From the NCBI RefSeq assembly GCF_012396015.1, contig NZ_JAAXOQ010000007.1:1-64000 (forward strand): 64,000 bases of DNA. Direction: 5' to 3'. Shown here one piece after another: positions 52,009 to 61,396 of this stretch (positions are counted from its first letter, which is position 1; every line of letters begins with the position of its first letter). The stretch is from Tsukamurella spumae. GTDB taxonomy: Bacteria; Actinomycetota; Actinomycetes; Mycobacteriales; Mycobacteriaceae. The translations under genes were made by a program, and so were the position numbers. Under the pieces are notes generated by a model. It made no database searches. It was not told the origin of the DNA and saw only the letters and a program-made list of their open reading frames with translations.

Positions 52009-53952
52009 GTGATCGGCTTACCGCGGTTCTCGGACCGCACCCGGGACTGGTTCCTCAGCGGCATGTCCGAACGGGCGGGAACGCACGTCGGCCCCCACGC
52101 GAGCGACGCGGAGCATCCGCAGCCGTGGTGGAAGGTCATGTGCTTGACCGGCGTCGACTACTTCTCGACCCTCGGCTACCAACCGGCCATCGCGTTCATC
52201 GCGGCCGGCGTCGTCTCGCCGATCGCGACGCTCGTACTGATCGCCCTGACGCTGCTCGGCGCCCTCCCGGTCTACAAGCGGGTGTCGCGGGAGAGCTTCA
52301 ACGGTTCCGGCTCGCTGGCGATGTTCGAGCGACTCCTGCCCTGGTGGGGCGGGAAGCTGTTCGTGCTGGTCCTCCTGGGCTTCGCGGCCACGGACTTCAT
52401 CATCACCATCACGCTCTCGTCCTCGGACGCCGCCGAGCACATCGTCGAGAACCCACTGGTTCCCTCGTTCGTCCACGGCGCGAACATCCCGATCACGCTG
52501 GGGCTGGTGCTCCTGCTCGGGCTGGTCTTCCTCAAGGGGTTCCGCGAGGCGATCGGCACCGCGGTCGTGCTGGTGACCATCTACCTGACGCTCAACGTCG
52601 TGACGATCGTCGTCGCGCTGGTGCACGTCGCCGAGCGGCCGCAGCGGATCGTCGACTGGCAGAACCTGCTGTGGGCACAGCACTCGAACCCGCTCATGGT
52701 GATCGCGGTCGCCCTGGTGGTGTTCCCGAAGCTCGCGCTCGGCCTGTCCGGCTTCGAGACCGGCGTCGCCGTGATGCCGCAGATCAAGGGCGACCCGAAC
52801 GACCCGCCCGAATACCCGGCGAAGCGGATCCGGGACACCGGCCGCCTGCTCACCACGGCGGCCGTCATCATGAGCGTGCTGCTCGCGACCTCCAGTTTCG
52901 CGACCACGGTCCTCATCCCGGCGAAGGAGTTCGAGCCCGACGGCAAGGCCAACGGCCGTGCCCTCGCGTGGCTCGCGCACGAGTACCTCGGAAACGGCTT
53001 CGGCACCGTCTACGACATCTCGACGGTGGCCATCCTGTGGTTCGCGGGCGCGTCCGCGATGGCCGGTCTGCTCAACCTGGTCCCGCGCTATCTGCCGCGC
53101 TACGGCATGGCGCCGCGGTGGGCCTCCGCCGTCCGGCCGCTGGTCGTGGTGCTCACGGTGATCGCCCTGGTCATCGTCCTGATCTTCGAGGCCGATGTGA
53201 ACGCCCAGGGCGGCGCCTACGCGACCGGCGTCCTCGTGCTGATGACCTCCGCCGCGATCGCGGTGACCATCTCCGCCCGGCGCAAGCGGCAGGCCGTCGC
53301 GACGTGGGCGTTCGGGCTCATCTCCGCGGTCTTCGTCTACACCACCATCGACAACATCATCGAGCGGCCCGACGGCGTGCGGATCGCGGCGCTGTTCATC
53401 CTCGCCATCGCGGTGGTCTCCATCGGCTCGCGCGTGCGCCGCTCGTTCGAGCTCCGCGCCTCGTCGATCACCTTCGACGAGAAGGCACTGGAGTTCATCC
53501 GCGACGACGCCGCCGCCCAGCACGCGATCCGGATCGTCTGCCACGAGCCCGACGTCGACACCAAGAAGGAGTACCGCGACAAGGTCCGGGCCGAGCGCAA
53601 GTTCGGACACATCCCGGGTCGGTCGCGGGTGATCCTGCTCGAGGTGTGGCCGCGCGACTCCTCGGACTTCGAGGAGGACCTGGAAGTCCGGGGCATCGAG
53701 AAATTCGGGTACCGCCTGCTCAAGGTCCGTTCGGGCAGCATCGCGAACACGGTCGCCTCCGTGCTCCTCTACATCCGGGACGAGACCGGCGTGGTGCCCG
53801 AGGCCTACTTCCAGTGGTCGGAGATGAATCCCGTGCTGAACATGGGCAAGTATCTCGTCGAGGGCTCGGGCGAGGTCGCCGCGGTCTGCCACGAGGTGCT
53901 CCGGCAGGCCGAACACGACGCCAAACGCCGCCCGACGGTGCACGTCTCGTAG
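52009..53952 (+). CDS. APC-superfamily amino-acid permease-like transporter
   Basis: A 647-residue protein with about twelve transmembrane helices (roughly residues 45-510) and a soluble C-terminal domain of about 130 residues. The permease part has 'GVDYFSTLGYQPAIAFIAAG' and 'GLSGFETGVAVMPQIKGDPN', typical of a large actinobacterial APC subfamily. The C-terminal domain ('RSRVILLEVWPRDSSDFEED' and 'SVLLYIRDETGVVPEAYFQW') is a cytoplasmic regulatory-looking module. Substrate unknown. GTG 52009 chosen; GTG 52000 is possible. The 170-base upstream gap holds no further gene. Confidence 0.85.
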   Translation: MIGLPRFSDRTRDWFLSGMSERAGTHVGPHASDAEHPQPWWKVMCLTGVDYFSTLGYQPAIAFIAAGVVSPIATLVLIALTLLGALPVYKRVSRESFNGSGSLAMFERLLPWWGGKLFVLVLLGFAATDFIITITLSSSDAAEHIVENPLVPSFVHGANIPITLGLVLLLGLVFLKGFREAIGTAVVLVTIYLTLNVVTIVVALVHVAERPQRIVDWQNLLWAQHSNPLMVIAVALVVFPKLALGLSGFETGVAVMPQIKGDPNDPPEYPAKRIRDTGRLLTTAAVIMSVLLATSSFATTVLIPAKEFEPDGKANGRALAWLAHEYLGNGFGTVYDISTVAILWFAGASAMAGLLNLVPRYLPRYGMAPRWASAVRPLVVVLTVIALVIVLIFEADVNAQGGAYATGVLVLMTSAAIAVTISARRKRQAVATWAFGLISAVFVYTTIDNIIERPDGVRIAALFILAIAVVSIGSRVRRSFELRASSITFDEKALEFIRDDAAAQHAIRIVCHEPDVDTKKEYRDKVRAERKFGHIPGRSRVILLEVWPRDSSDFEEDLEVRGIEKFGYRLLKVRSGSIANTVASVLLYIRDETGVVPEAYFQWSEMNPVLNMGKYLVEGSGEVAAVCHEVLRQAEHDAKRRPTVHVS

Positions 53953-53965
53953 GCGGACCGGCGCG

Positions 53966-54766
53966 TCAGGGCCGGTAGGCGAAGGGCAGTTCGTGGTGGG
54001 ACACGGGCAGCGTCTCGACCCGCATCCACGGGTACCGCCGTTCGACGGTGCGCGCCAGTGCCGCGCCGTCGTGGTATCGACTGCGCAGCGCGACGACGAC
54101 GGTGACCCCGCCGGGGAGCCCGCGCAGCGCGTCCAGGTCGACGGGGCGCGGCCGCTTCGGCACGAGCAGCCGCGGGCGCGGCCCGCCGGCGGCGCGTTCG
54201 GCCAGTTCCCCGAACGCGGGGTTCGGCGGCCAGTGCCCGCGCGTCTCCCAGCGCCGGTACGCCCGTAGTCGCCCACCCGACGGTGCCGCGAGCAGCGGGA
54301 GCGCTCGGAGCACCGTGGTGGGCTTGAGCGGGACCAACACGCCGGTCGGATCGAGCAGGGTGAGCCCGACGACCCTTCCCGGACGCGCCACGGCGTGGGC
54401 GACGGCGATCTGCGCGCCGTACGAGTGCGCGAGCACCCGGACTTCCCCGGCACCGACGCCGTCGAGCACCTCGTCGACCCAGCCCGGCAGGTCATCGCGT
54501 GTCCGCAGTCCCAGCCGCTCGCTGCCGCCGGCGTCCCCGGGGAGATCCGGGGCGATCACCCGGAATCGGCGGGCGAGTTCCGCTGCCTGCGCGAACCAGA
54601 CCGCGGCGGTGTCCCCGCCACCCGGCAGGCACAGCAGCGGCGGGGCGTCGTCGGGCCCGCAGGTCAGCACCCGGGTGCGGGCCCGCGCACCGTCGACGGT
54701 GACCCGCCGCACGGGCACTCCCCAGTCCCGCACCACCGCGTCGTACGCGGTCGCGATGTCGTCCAT
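53966..54766 (-). CDS. Alpha/beta hydrolase under a divergent MarR gene
   Basis: A 266-residue hydrolase. The oxyanion region is 'LLCLPGGGDTAAVWFAQ', the nucleophile elbow 'RVLAHSYGAQIA' (Ser near 115, Ala in place of the first Gly), and the C-terminal 'PVSHHELPFAYRP' offers the catalytic His. ATG 54766 has an AGAGGAA ribosome binding site; an earlier ATG at 54787 does not. It shares a 58-base intergenic region with a divergently transcribed MarR regulator, which probably controls it. Substrate unknown. Confidence 0.8.
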   Translation of the reverse strand: MDDIATAYDAVVRDWGVPVRRVTVDGARARTRVLTCGPDDAPPLLCLPGGGDTAAVWFAQAAELARRFRVIAPDLPGDAGGSERLGLRTRDDLPGWVDEVLDGVGAGEVRVLAHSYGAQIAVAHAVARPGRVVGLTLLDPTGVLVPLKPTTVLRALPLLAAPSGGRLRAYRRWETRGHWPPNPAFGELAERAAGGPRPRLLVPKRPRPVDLDALRGLPGGVTVVVALRSRYHDGAALARTVERRYPWMRVETLPVSHHELPFAYRP

Positions 54767-54793
54767 ATCATTCCTCTCGATCGTCAAGATACT

Positions 54794-54815
54794 CTATGAC
54801 AAAGCTACCTGATAG
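54794..54815. promoter_or_regulatory. Candidate MarR operator (CTATGA-N10-TGATAG)
   Basis: An imperfect inverted repeat (5 of 6 positions pair) sits in the middle of the 58-base divergent region between the hydrolase and MarR genes, an AT-rich island in a GC-rich genome. MarR proteins usually bind such sites to repress both genes. No second copy was found. Confidence 0.4.
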
Positions 54816-54824
54816 GTTCGGACC

Positions 54825-55250
54825 GTGAGCGACAACGAGCACCTCGTGCACGCCCTCCGCGCCGCGGCAGTGCGCTGGGACGACGAGATCTCGGCCTTCG
54901 GCGCCCGGCACGCGTTGGGCGGCACCGACGTGCGGGCGCTGATCGCCCTGCTCGACCTCGAGCGGGCCGGCGCGCCCGCATCGCCGGGCGTCCTCGCCGG
55001 CGAGCTGGCCCTGAGCTCGGCGGCGTGCACGGCGCTGATCGACCGGCTCGCCGCGGCGGGCCTGGTCGAACGCGCGCCGGACCCGACGGACCGGCGGCGC
55101 GTGCGGCTCGCCGTGACCGACCGCGCCCGGGAGCTCGGCGAGGGATTCTTCGGAGCCTTCCTCGGCCCGATCAGGGCCGCTGCCGCCGCGCTCTCCGCCG
55201 CGGACGCCGAGGTGGTGGCACGTTTCCTCGCGTCGACGAATCCGCCGTGA
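54825..55250 (+). CDS. MarR-family transcriptional regulator
   Basis: A 141-residue winged-helix regulator. The recognition part reads 'GVLAGELALSSAACTALIDR', followed by the wing 'RAPDPTDRRRVRLAVTD', a strong MarR signature. It probably responds to a small aromatic or lipophilic ligand and regulates itself and the divergent hydrolase gene. GTG start. Confidence 0.88.
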   Translation: MSDNEHLVHALRAAAVRWDDEISAFGARHALGGTDVRALIALLDLERAGAPASPGVLAGELALSSAACTALIDRLAAAGLVERAPDPTDRRRVRLAVTDRARELGEGFFGAFLGPIRAAAAALSAADAEVVARFLASTNPP

Positions 55251-55357
55251 GCAGAAACACGCGGTTCCGGGGAATCGGGACAAGCACCGGGAAGTTGTCC
55301 TCTGTGACAAGCTGATGGCCCCTCCTCGCGGAGGAGCACGGTGACGGAGGTAGTGGC

Positions 55358-56290
55358 ATGGACGAGCAGTCCCACATGTACGAGCTGGAGTTCCCGGGCC
55401 CCACGGTGTCGGACACCGAAGGCAACGGGCCGGTGCTGGTGCACGCGCTGGACGGCTACGCCGACGCCGGGCACGCCGTGGGCCTGCTGCGCAAGCACCT
55501 CAAGCAGAACCTCTCCGCGGAGCTGGTCGCGTCCTTCGACGTCGACGAGCTCATCGACTACCGCTCACGCCGCCCCTCCATGACCTTCGAGGACGGTTTC
55601 ACCGGCGTCGAGGAGCCCGAGCTCAATCTCTACGCGATCCGCGACACCGCGGGAAAGCCCTTCCTGCTGCTCGCCGGCGCCGAGCCGGACCTGCGCTGGA
55701 ACGGTTTCGTCAGCGCGGTCGCGGGCCTCGCCGAGCGGTTCGGCGTGCGCACCGTCGTCGGGTTGCACGCGATCCCCATGGCGGTCCCGCACACCCGGCC
55801 GGTGCCGGTCACCGCGCACGGCAACAATCCGGATCTGCGCCAGGGCCTGCGGTCCTGGGACGGCGCGATGCGCCTGCCCGGCAGCGCGGCGGGGATGCTC
55901 GAGCTGCGGATGGCCGACAAGGGCTACGACACCGTCGGCCTGTCGGTCCAGGTGCCGCACTACCTGGCGCAGAACGACTACCCCGAGGCCGTGCTCGGCA
56001 TTCTGGGCGCGCTGCGCAGTACGGTCGGGCTCGACCTGCCCGACGGTGAGCTCCCCGTCGAGGCCGCCGAGCTGCGCGAACAGATCGACGCGCAGGTCTC
56101 GTCCAGCGCCGAGATCTCCTCGGTCGTGGAGACCCTCGAGCAGCAGTACGACGAGGCCGCCCAGCAGCCGCGCGAGCTGCTCATCGCCGACGGCGAGGCG
56201 ATCCCGACCGGCGACGATCTGGCGAGCGAGTTCGAGGCCTTCCTCGCGGAGCAGGCCGGCGACGATGGTGAGAACGGCGAGAATTCGTGA
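55358..56290 (+). CDS. PAC2-family protein (Rv2714-like)
   Basis: A 310-residue protein of the PAC2 (proteasome assembly chaperone 2) fold, universal in actinobacteria. Recognised by the N-terminal 'LVHALDGYADAGHAVGLLRK', 'LLLAGAEPDLRWNGF' and the strongly conserved central 'GLHAIPMAVPHTRPVPVTAH'. The C-terminal 60 residues form an acidic coiled-coil-like tail. The biochemical role in bacteria is not established; it matches Rv2714 by order after galE. Its stop overlaps the start of the following hydrolase gene (GTGA). Confidence 0.88.
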   Translation: MDEQSHMYELEFPGPTVSDTEGNGPVLVHALDGYADAGHAVGLLRKHLKQNLSAELVASFDVDELIDYRSRRPSMTFEDGFTGVEEPELNLYAIRDTAGKPFLLLAGAEPDLRWNGFVSAVAGLAERFGVRTVVGLHAIPMAVPHTRPVPVTAHGNNPDLRQGLRSWDGAMRLPGSAAGMLELRMADKGYDTVGLSVQVPHYLAQNDYPEAVLGILGALRSTVGLDLPDGELPVEAAELREQIDAQVSSSAEISSVVETLEQQYDEAAQQPRELLIADGEAIPTGDDLASEFEAFLAEQAGDDGENGENS

Positions 56291-57240
56291 CCGCGGTGCG
56301 CCGGCGGACGGCGCTGATCCACGGTCACCGTCGGGCGTACCGGACGGGCGGCAGCGGGCCCGCGCTCCTGCTGATCCACGGCATGGCCGACAACTCCTCG
56401 ACCTTCGAGCCGCTGTTCGAGCGGCTCGCCGAGCACTACACGGTGATCGCGCCCGACCTCCTCGGCCACGGGGACTCCGACCGTCCCCGCGCCGACTACT
56501 CGCTGCCCGCGTTCGCCAACGCCATGCGTGATCTCCTGCTCTACCTGGGCGTCGAGCGGGCCACGCTGGTCGGCCACTCCCTCGGCGGTGGCATCGCCGG
56601 CCAGTTCACCTACCAGTTCCCCGAGATGGTCGAGCGGCTCGTCTTCGTGAACACGGGCGGCGTGACCCGATCGGTCTCCCCTGTGCTGCGGGCGGTCTCG
56701 CTGCCGTTCTCGGAGCTGGCGATCCGCTCATTGGCGCTGCCGGGCGTGCTACCGGCCACGAACGCGGCCCTGGGACTCCTCGGCCAGGTCCCGCTGAAAC
56801 TGTTCGTCGACAACGCCGAGTGCGCCCGGGTCCTCACGGGCCTGCCGCACGCGGGCACACCGCGCGCGTTCGCGCGCACCCTGCGGGCCGTCGTGGATCC
56901 GTCGGGCCAGGTCGTGACGATGCTGGACCGCACGTACATCGCCGACTCCGTGCCCGTCCTCGTGGTGTGGGGATCCGACGATCCGATCATCCCCGTCGAC
57001 CACGCCCACCTGCTGCACGCCGCGCTGCCCGCCTCCCGCCTGGAGGTGTTCGACGGTGCCGGTCACTTCCCGTTCCGTACGGATCCGGAGCGCTTCCTGC
57101 GCGTCCTCACCGAGTTCGTCGAATCGACGGAGCCCGCCCGCCTGACGCAGGACGACCTGCAGATCGCGCTTCGCCGAGACCTCGACCTGGACACCGAGGT
57201 CGACCTCGAACTCGACGTCGAGGTCGAAACCCCCGCGTAA
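56287..57240 (+). CDS. Alpha/beta hydrolase A of a tandem pair (Rv2715-like)
   Basis: A 317-residue serine hydrolase: 'ALLLIHGMADNSSTFEPL' (oxyanion), LVGHSLGGG with nucleophile Ser98, acid in 'VWGSDDPIIPVDHA', His in 'FDGAGHFPFRTDP'. The last 30 residues are an alternating acidic tail (DLDLDTEVDLELDVEVE), absent from the paralogue downstream. GTG start overlapping the PAC2 stop means coupled translation. Substrate unknown; such enzymes are often esterases or lipases. Confidence 0.88.
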   Translation: MTAVRRRTALIHGHRRAYRTGGSGPALLLIHGMADNSSTFEPLFERLAEHYTVIAPDLLGHGDSDRPRADYSLPAFANAMRDLLLYLGVERATLVGHSLGGGIAGQFTYQFPEMVERLVFVNTGGVTRSVSPVLRAVSLPFSELAIRSLALPGVLPATNAALGLLGQVPLKLFVDNAECARVLTGLPHAGTPRAFARTLRAVVDPSGQVVTMLDRTYIADSVPVLVVWGSDDPIIPVDHAHLLHAALPASRLEVFDGAGHFPFRTDPERFLRVLTEFVESTEPARLTQDDLQIALRRDLDLDTEVDLELDVEVETPA

Positions 57241-57314
57241 CCGGCGACGCCACCGCGCGTAACGCGGCCCACGCACACTTCACAGCGGAGTGAAGACGCT
57301 GTGAGGAGGCCGTG

Positions 57315-58283
57315 ATGAGTCCCGAGATCCTGCCGTTCCGGGCGCGCCCGTACACACCCGACCTGTGCTTCGCCACGATCCATGGACACCGCCGGGCCTA
57401 CCGGATCGGCGGCAGCGGACCCGCCCTGCTCCTGCTGCACGGCATCGGGGACAACTCCCTGGTCTGGGAACCGGTGATGGAGCGATTGACCGACCGGTAC
57501 ACCGTGATCGCGCCGGACCTGTTGGGGCACGGCCTGTCCGACCGACCGCGCGCCGACTACTCGATCGCCGCGTTCACCAACGGAATGCGGGACCTGCTGT
57601 GCTACCTCGGCATCGACCGCGCGTCGATCGTGGGCCATTCCCTCGGCGGCGGAGTGGCGGGCCAATTCTCGTACCAGTACCCGGAAATGGTCGAGCGGAT
57701 CGCGTTCGTGGCGCCCGGCGGCGTGGATCACGATGTCGCACCGCTGTTGCGCCTGCTGTCGCTCCCGTTCGCCGAGCAGGTCGTCGCGCTCACGGCCCTT
57801 CCGGGCGCGAAGCAGATCCTCGCAGGCGCGCTGCTCGCGACCGCCGCACTACCGGGTCCGCTGCGCGCCGACGCGGTGCAGTTGCGTCGCGCCCTCGACC
57901 GGATGCCGAACACTGCCTCGCCGCACGCCTTCTCGCGCACACTGCGATCAGTGGTCGACCTCCGCGGTCAGGTCGTCACCATGCGCGATCGCTGCTACCT
58001 GACGGCACGGGTGCCCACCCTGATCGCGTGGGGCGCGGACGATTCGATCATCCCCTCGGCCCACGCCGAGGTGCTGCGCGCGGCGCTGCCCGAGGCGCGG
58101 GTGGAGGTGTTCGACGGTGTCGGGCACTTCCCGATGACGGAGGCACCGGACCGGTTCCTCGAGCTGCTCACCGACTTCCTCGCGTCGACCGAACCGGCGC
58201 GCCTGGCGCGGACGCACCTCCGCGACGGTCTGCGCGCGGCGGCCGGCGTCACCGTCGTCCCTCCCGCGCGGGAGCTGGGCTGA
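57315..58283 (+). CDS. Alpha/beta hydrolase B of a tandem pair
   Basis: A 322-residue paralogue of the preceding hydrolase; much of the catalytic core matches residue for residue (HGHRRAYR.GGSGPALLL, YTVIAPDLLGHG.SDRPRADY). Nucleophile Ser109 (VGHSLGGG), acid in 'AWGADDSIIPSAHA', His in 'FDGVGHFPMTEAP'. It lacks the acidic tail and has a different N-terminal 20 residues. ATG 57315 fits the GGAGG leader better than GTG 57312. A short CACAGCG/CGCTGTG hairpin lies in the 74-base gap before it. Confidence 0.88.
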   Translation: MSPEILPFRARPYTPDLCFATIHGHRRAYRIGGSGPALLLLHGIGDNSLVWEPVMERLTDRYTVIAPDLLGHGLSDRPRADYSIAAFTNGMRDLLCYLGIDRASIVGHSLGGGVAGQFSYQYPEMVERIAFVAPGGVDHDVAPLLRLLSLPFAEQVVALTALPGAKQILAGALLATAALPGPLRADAVQLRRALDRMPNTASPHAFSRTLRSVVDLRGQVVTMRDRCYLTARVPTLIAWGADDSIIPSAHAEVLRAALPEARVEVFDGVGHFPMTEAPDRFLELLTDFLASTEPARLARTHLRDGLRAAAGVTVVPPARELG

Positions 58284-58316
58284 ACAGCCGCGATGACGGT
58301 CCGTAGGATCAGATGA

Positions 58317-60812
58317 GTGAACCTCACCGACCTGCTCCCGGCCGACCCGACGGCGGATGCGGTCTTCGAGGCCTTCCTCGACTGGACCACCGGCCGTGGA
58401 ATCGAGCTCTACCCCGCCCAGGAGGAGGCGCTGATCGCGGCGTGCTCCGGCGCGAACGTCATCGTCGCCACTCCGACCGGTTCCGGGAAGTCCCTGGTGG
58501 CGATGGGCGCCCAGTTCGCGGCGCTGGCGCAGGGCCGGCGCACCTACTACACCGCGCCGATCAAGGCCCTGGTCAGCGAGAAGTTCTTCGCGCTGTGCGA
58601 GGTCTTCGGCACCGCGAACGTGGGTATGGTGACCGGCGACGCCGCGGTGAACGCCGACGCGCCCATCGTGTGCGCCACCGCCGAGATCGTCGCGAACCTC
58701 GCACTGCGTGAGGGCGCGGACTCGGACATCGCCCAGGTGGTCATGGACGAGTTCCACTACTACTCCGAGCCCGACCGCGGCTGGGCGTGGCAGGTGCCGC
58801 TGATCGAACTGCCGCACGCGCAGTTCGTGCTCATGTCGGCCACGCTCGGCGACACGACCTTCTTCGAGGAGGATCTCACCCGCCGCACGGGTCGGGAAAC
58901 CGTACTCGTGGCGGGCGCGGAACGCCCCGTGCCGCTGCACTTCTCGTATTCGACTTCTGCCGTCCAGGACCAGATCGTGGAGCTGGTCACCACCCACCAG
59001 GCACCCGTCTACGTGGTTCACTTCACGCAGCAGGCCGCTGCCGAACGCGCGCAGGCGCTGATGTCGTTGCCGCTGACCTCCAAGGAGCAGAAGGCGGAGA
59101 TCGCCGAGGCGATCGGCGATTTCCAGTTCACCACGGGCTTCGGCAAGACCCTCTCCCGCCTGATCCGATCGGGTATCGGCGTGCACCACGCGGGCATGCT
59201 CCCCCGCTACCGGCGCCTCGTCGAGAAGCTCGCCCAGGAGGGCCTGCTCAAGGTCATCTGCGGCACCGACACGCTCGGCGTCGGCATCAACGTGCCCATC
59301 CGCACCGTCTACCTCACGGGCCTGACCAAGTTCGACGGCACGCGGACCCGACACCTGCGCGCCCGCGAGTTCCACCAGATCGCCGGCCGCGCGGGCCGCG
59401 CCGGTTTCGACACGATGGGCACCGTCGTGGTCGCGGCGCCGGACCACGAGATCGAGAACGCGCGCCGGGAGGCGAAGGCGGGCGGCGACCCGGCGAAGCT
59501 CAAGCGCGTCCAACGCCGCAAGCCGCCGGAGGGATTCGTCTCCTGGGGCAAGGCCACCTTCGAGAAGCTGGTCGCCGCGGACCCGGAGCCGCTCACGTCC
59601 CGGTTCGTCGTGACCAACTCGATGCTGCTCAACGTGATCGCCCGGCCGGAGAACTGCTTGTCCTCGATGCGGCACCTGCTGGAGGACAACCACGAGTCGC
59701 GGCGGAACCAGCTGCGGCACATCCGCACCGCGATCACCCTGTTCCGCGGTCTCGAGTCCGGCGGCGTGGTGGAGAAGCTCGACGAGCCCGACGAGTTCGG
59801 CCGGCACGTACGGCTCACCGTCGACCTGCAGCCCGATTTCGCCCTCAACCAGCCCCTGGCACCCTTCGCGCTGGCCGCGCTGGAACTGCTCGACCCCGAG
59901 GAACCCGACTACGCGCTCGATGTCATCTCGGTGATCGAGTCGGTGCTCGACGATCCGCGGCCCGTACTGCGAGCGCAGCAGAACGCCGCACGCGGCGCGG
60001 CGGTCGCGGAGATGAAGGCGGACGGGATCGACTACGACGAGCGGATGGCGCTGCTCGAGGACGTGACCTACCCGAAGCCCCTGGAGGACGTGCTCGTGCC
60101 CGCGTTCGCGACCTATGCCGCGGGCCACGCGTGGGTGACGCAGTTCGAGCTGTCCCCGAAGTCCGTGGTGCGCGAGATGATCGAGCGCGCGATGACCTTC
60201 AACGATCTGGTCTCGAAGTACCAGCTCGGCCGCTCCGAGGGGGCCGTGCTGCGGTACCTCTCGGACGCCTTCAAGACGCTGCGCCACACCGTCCCGGAGT
60301 CGGCGCGCACGCCGGAGCTCGAGGACTACATCGCCTGGTTGGGCGCCCTGGTGCGGTACGTGGACAGCTCGCTCGTGGACGAGTGGGAGGAGATGACCTC
60401 GCCGGATCCGGTGCAGGCGCACGCCTCGGCGCCGGAGATCGGGCGGTCCACCTCGCTGACCTCCGACGAGCGCGCCTTCGCGGTCATGGTGCGCAACGCG
60501 ATGTTCCGGCGCGTGCAGCTCGTCGCCGAGGAGGAGTACGACCTACTCGACGCGATGGATCCGGGCGTCGACTGGTACGCCGCCTTCGACGACTACTACG
60601 AGGACTACGACGACATCGAGACGGGCGCCGACGCCCGTGGGCCACAGCTGTTCTCACTCGACACATCCCTGCCCCGCGCGTGGAAGGTGCGGCAGACGAT
60701 CGCCGATCCCGACGGCGACCACGGTTGGGCGATCACCGCCGTCGTCGACCTGCCGGCCTCCGACGAGCGCGGCGATGTCGTGCTCGTGGACGTCGAGGTC
60801 GTCTCGGGCTGA
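58317..60812 (+). CDS. DEAD/DEAH-box RNA helicase with C-terminal DUF3516
   Basis: An 831-residue Ski2/Mtr4-like superfamily II helicase. Helicase core (about 30-420): motif I ATPTGSGKS (Lys58), II MDEFHYYSEPDRG, III LMSATLGDT, V 'GTDTLGVGINVPIRTVYL', VI 'QIAGRAGRAGFDTMG'. The rest is the DUF3516 region ('RRKPPEGFVSWGKATFEKLV' onward). Likely acts on structured RNA in turnover or ribosome processing. It is common in actinobacteria but its partner is not defined. GTG start, 33 bases after hydrolase B. Confidence 0.92.
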   Translation: MNLTDLLPADPTADAVFEAFLDWTTGRGIELYPAQEEALIAACSGANVIVATPTGSGKSLVAMGAQFAALAQGRRTYYTAPIKALVSEKFFALCEVFGTANVGMVTGDAAVNADAPIVCATAEIVANLALREGADSDIAQVVMDEFHYYSEPDRGWAWQVPLIELPHAQFVLMSATLGDTTFFEEDLTRRTGRETVLVAGAERPVPLHFSYSTSAVQDQIVELVTTHQAPVYVVHFTQQAAAERAQALMSLPLTSKEQKAEIAEAIGDFQFTTGFGKTLSRLIRSGIGVHHAGMLPRYRRLVEKLAQEGLLKVICGTDTLGVGINVPIRTVYLTGLTKFDGTRTRHLRAREFHQIAGRAGRAGFDTMGTVVVAAPDHEIENARREAKAGGDPAKLKRVQRRKPPEGFVSWGKATFEKLVAADPEPLTSRFVVTNSMLLNVIARPENCLSSMRHLLEDNHESRRNQLRHIRTAITLFRGLESGGVVEKLDEPDEFGRHVRLTVDLQPDFALNQPLAPFALAALELLDPEEPDYALDVISVIESVLDDPRPVLRAQQNAARGAAVAEMKADGIDYDERMALLEDVTYPKPLEDVLVPAFATYAAGHAWVTQFELSPKSVVREMIERAMTFNDLVSKYQLGRSEGAVLRYLSDAFKTLRHTVPESARTPELEDYIAWLGALVRYVDSSLVDEWEEMTSPDPVQAHASAPEIGRSTSLTSDERAFAVMVRNAMFRRVQLVAEEEYDLLDAMDPGVDWYAAFDDYYEDYDDIETGADARGPQLFSLDTSLPRAWKVRQTIADPDGDHGWAITAVVDLPASDERGDVVLVDVEVVSG

Positions 60813-60813
60813 G

Positions 60814-61278
60814 TCAGCCGCGAACGGCCGTGTCCAGGCTCGCGAGGGACTGGTCGAGGTACTCCGGCGGGAACGGCGGCATGGCGCCGACGGAGTCCCG
60901 GAAGGACTGCGGGGTGTCGGTCCAGTCGTAGGTCAGCGTGACCTGCGTGCCGTCGCCCGACGGTGCGAGGTCGTACCGCCACCACCAGCCGCCGGCCCGC
61001 CACTCCCCCGCCCGGCGCGTGCCCGGCAGCCAGCCGATGACCCGGTCGCGTTCGAATTCGGTGACCTTGTTCTCCATCACGTAGTCGCCGCCCACCTGCT
61101 CCATGTACATGTTCACCGAGAACATCTGCCCGACGTGATCGAGCGGGGCGGCGTCGATGGCATCGCGCACCCAATCGGTGGGCTCGATGTCCACGTGACG
61201 CGCGGGATCGGCGAGGACGGCGAAGACCCGATCGGGGCTCGCGGCGATGACTCGGGTGGTGGACATTCGCTCGGGCAT
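60814..61278 (-). CDS. SRPBCC-family (polyketide cyclase/dehydrase-like) protein
   Basis: A 154-residue helix-grip protein: N-terminal 'TRVIAASPDRVFAVLADPAR', middle 'VTEFERDRVIGWLPG' and 'GTQVTLTYDWTD', the usual START-like pattern forming a hydrophobic ligand cavity. No catalytic assignment can be made. It ends one base from the convergent helicase stop. Confidence 0.85.
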   Translation of the reverse strand: MPERMSTTRVIAASPDRVFAVLADPARHVDIEPTDWVRDAIDAAPLDHVGQMFSVNMYMEQVGGDYVMENKVTEFERDRVIGWLPGTRRAGEWRAGGWWWRYDLAPSGDGTQVTLTYDWTDTPQSFRDSVGAMPPFPPEYLDQSLASLDTAVRG

Positions 61279-61396
61279 GACGACTCACTCTCTCCGGTGT
61301 CTTCACGACGCTCGGCGGCCCCGCGCATCATGTTCACAGCGTACACATACCTCGCCGCGTTCGCGTACGGACCGTCACGATCCGATGATCACGGGT

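Noticed and set aside
57948-60422. 824-codon minus-strand frame opposite the DUF3516 helicase
   Set aside because: The plus-strand helicase has every SF2 motif; the antisense translation has none and is an artefact of third-position GC.
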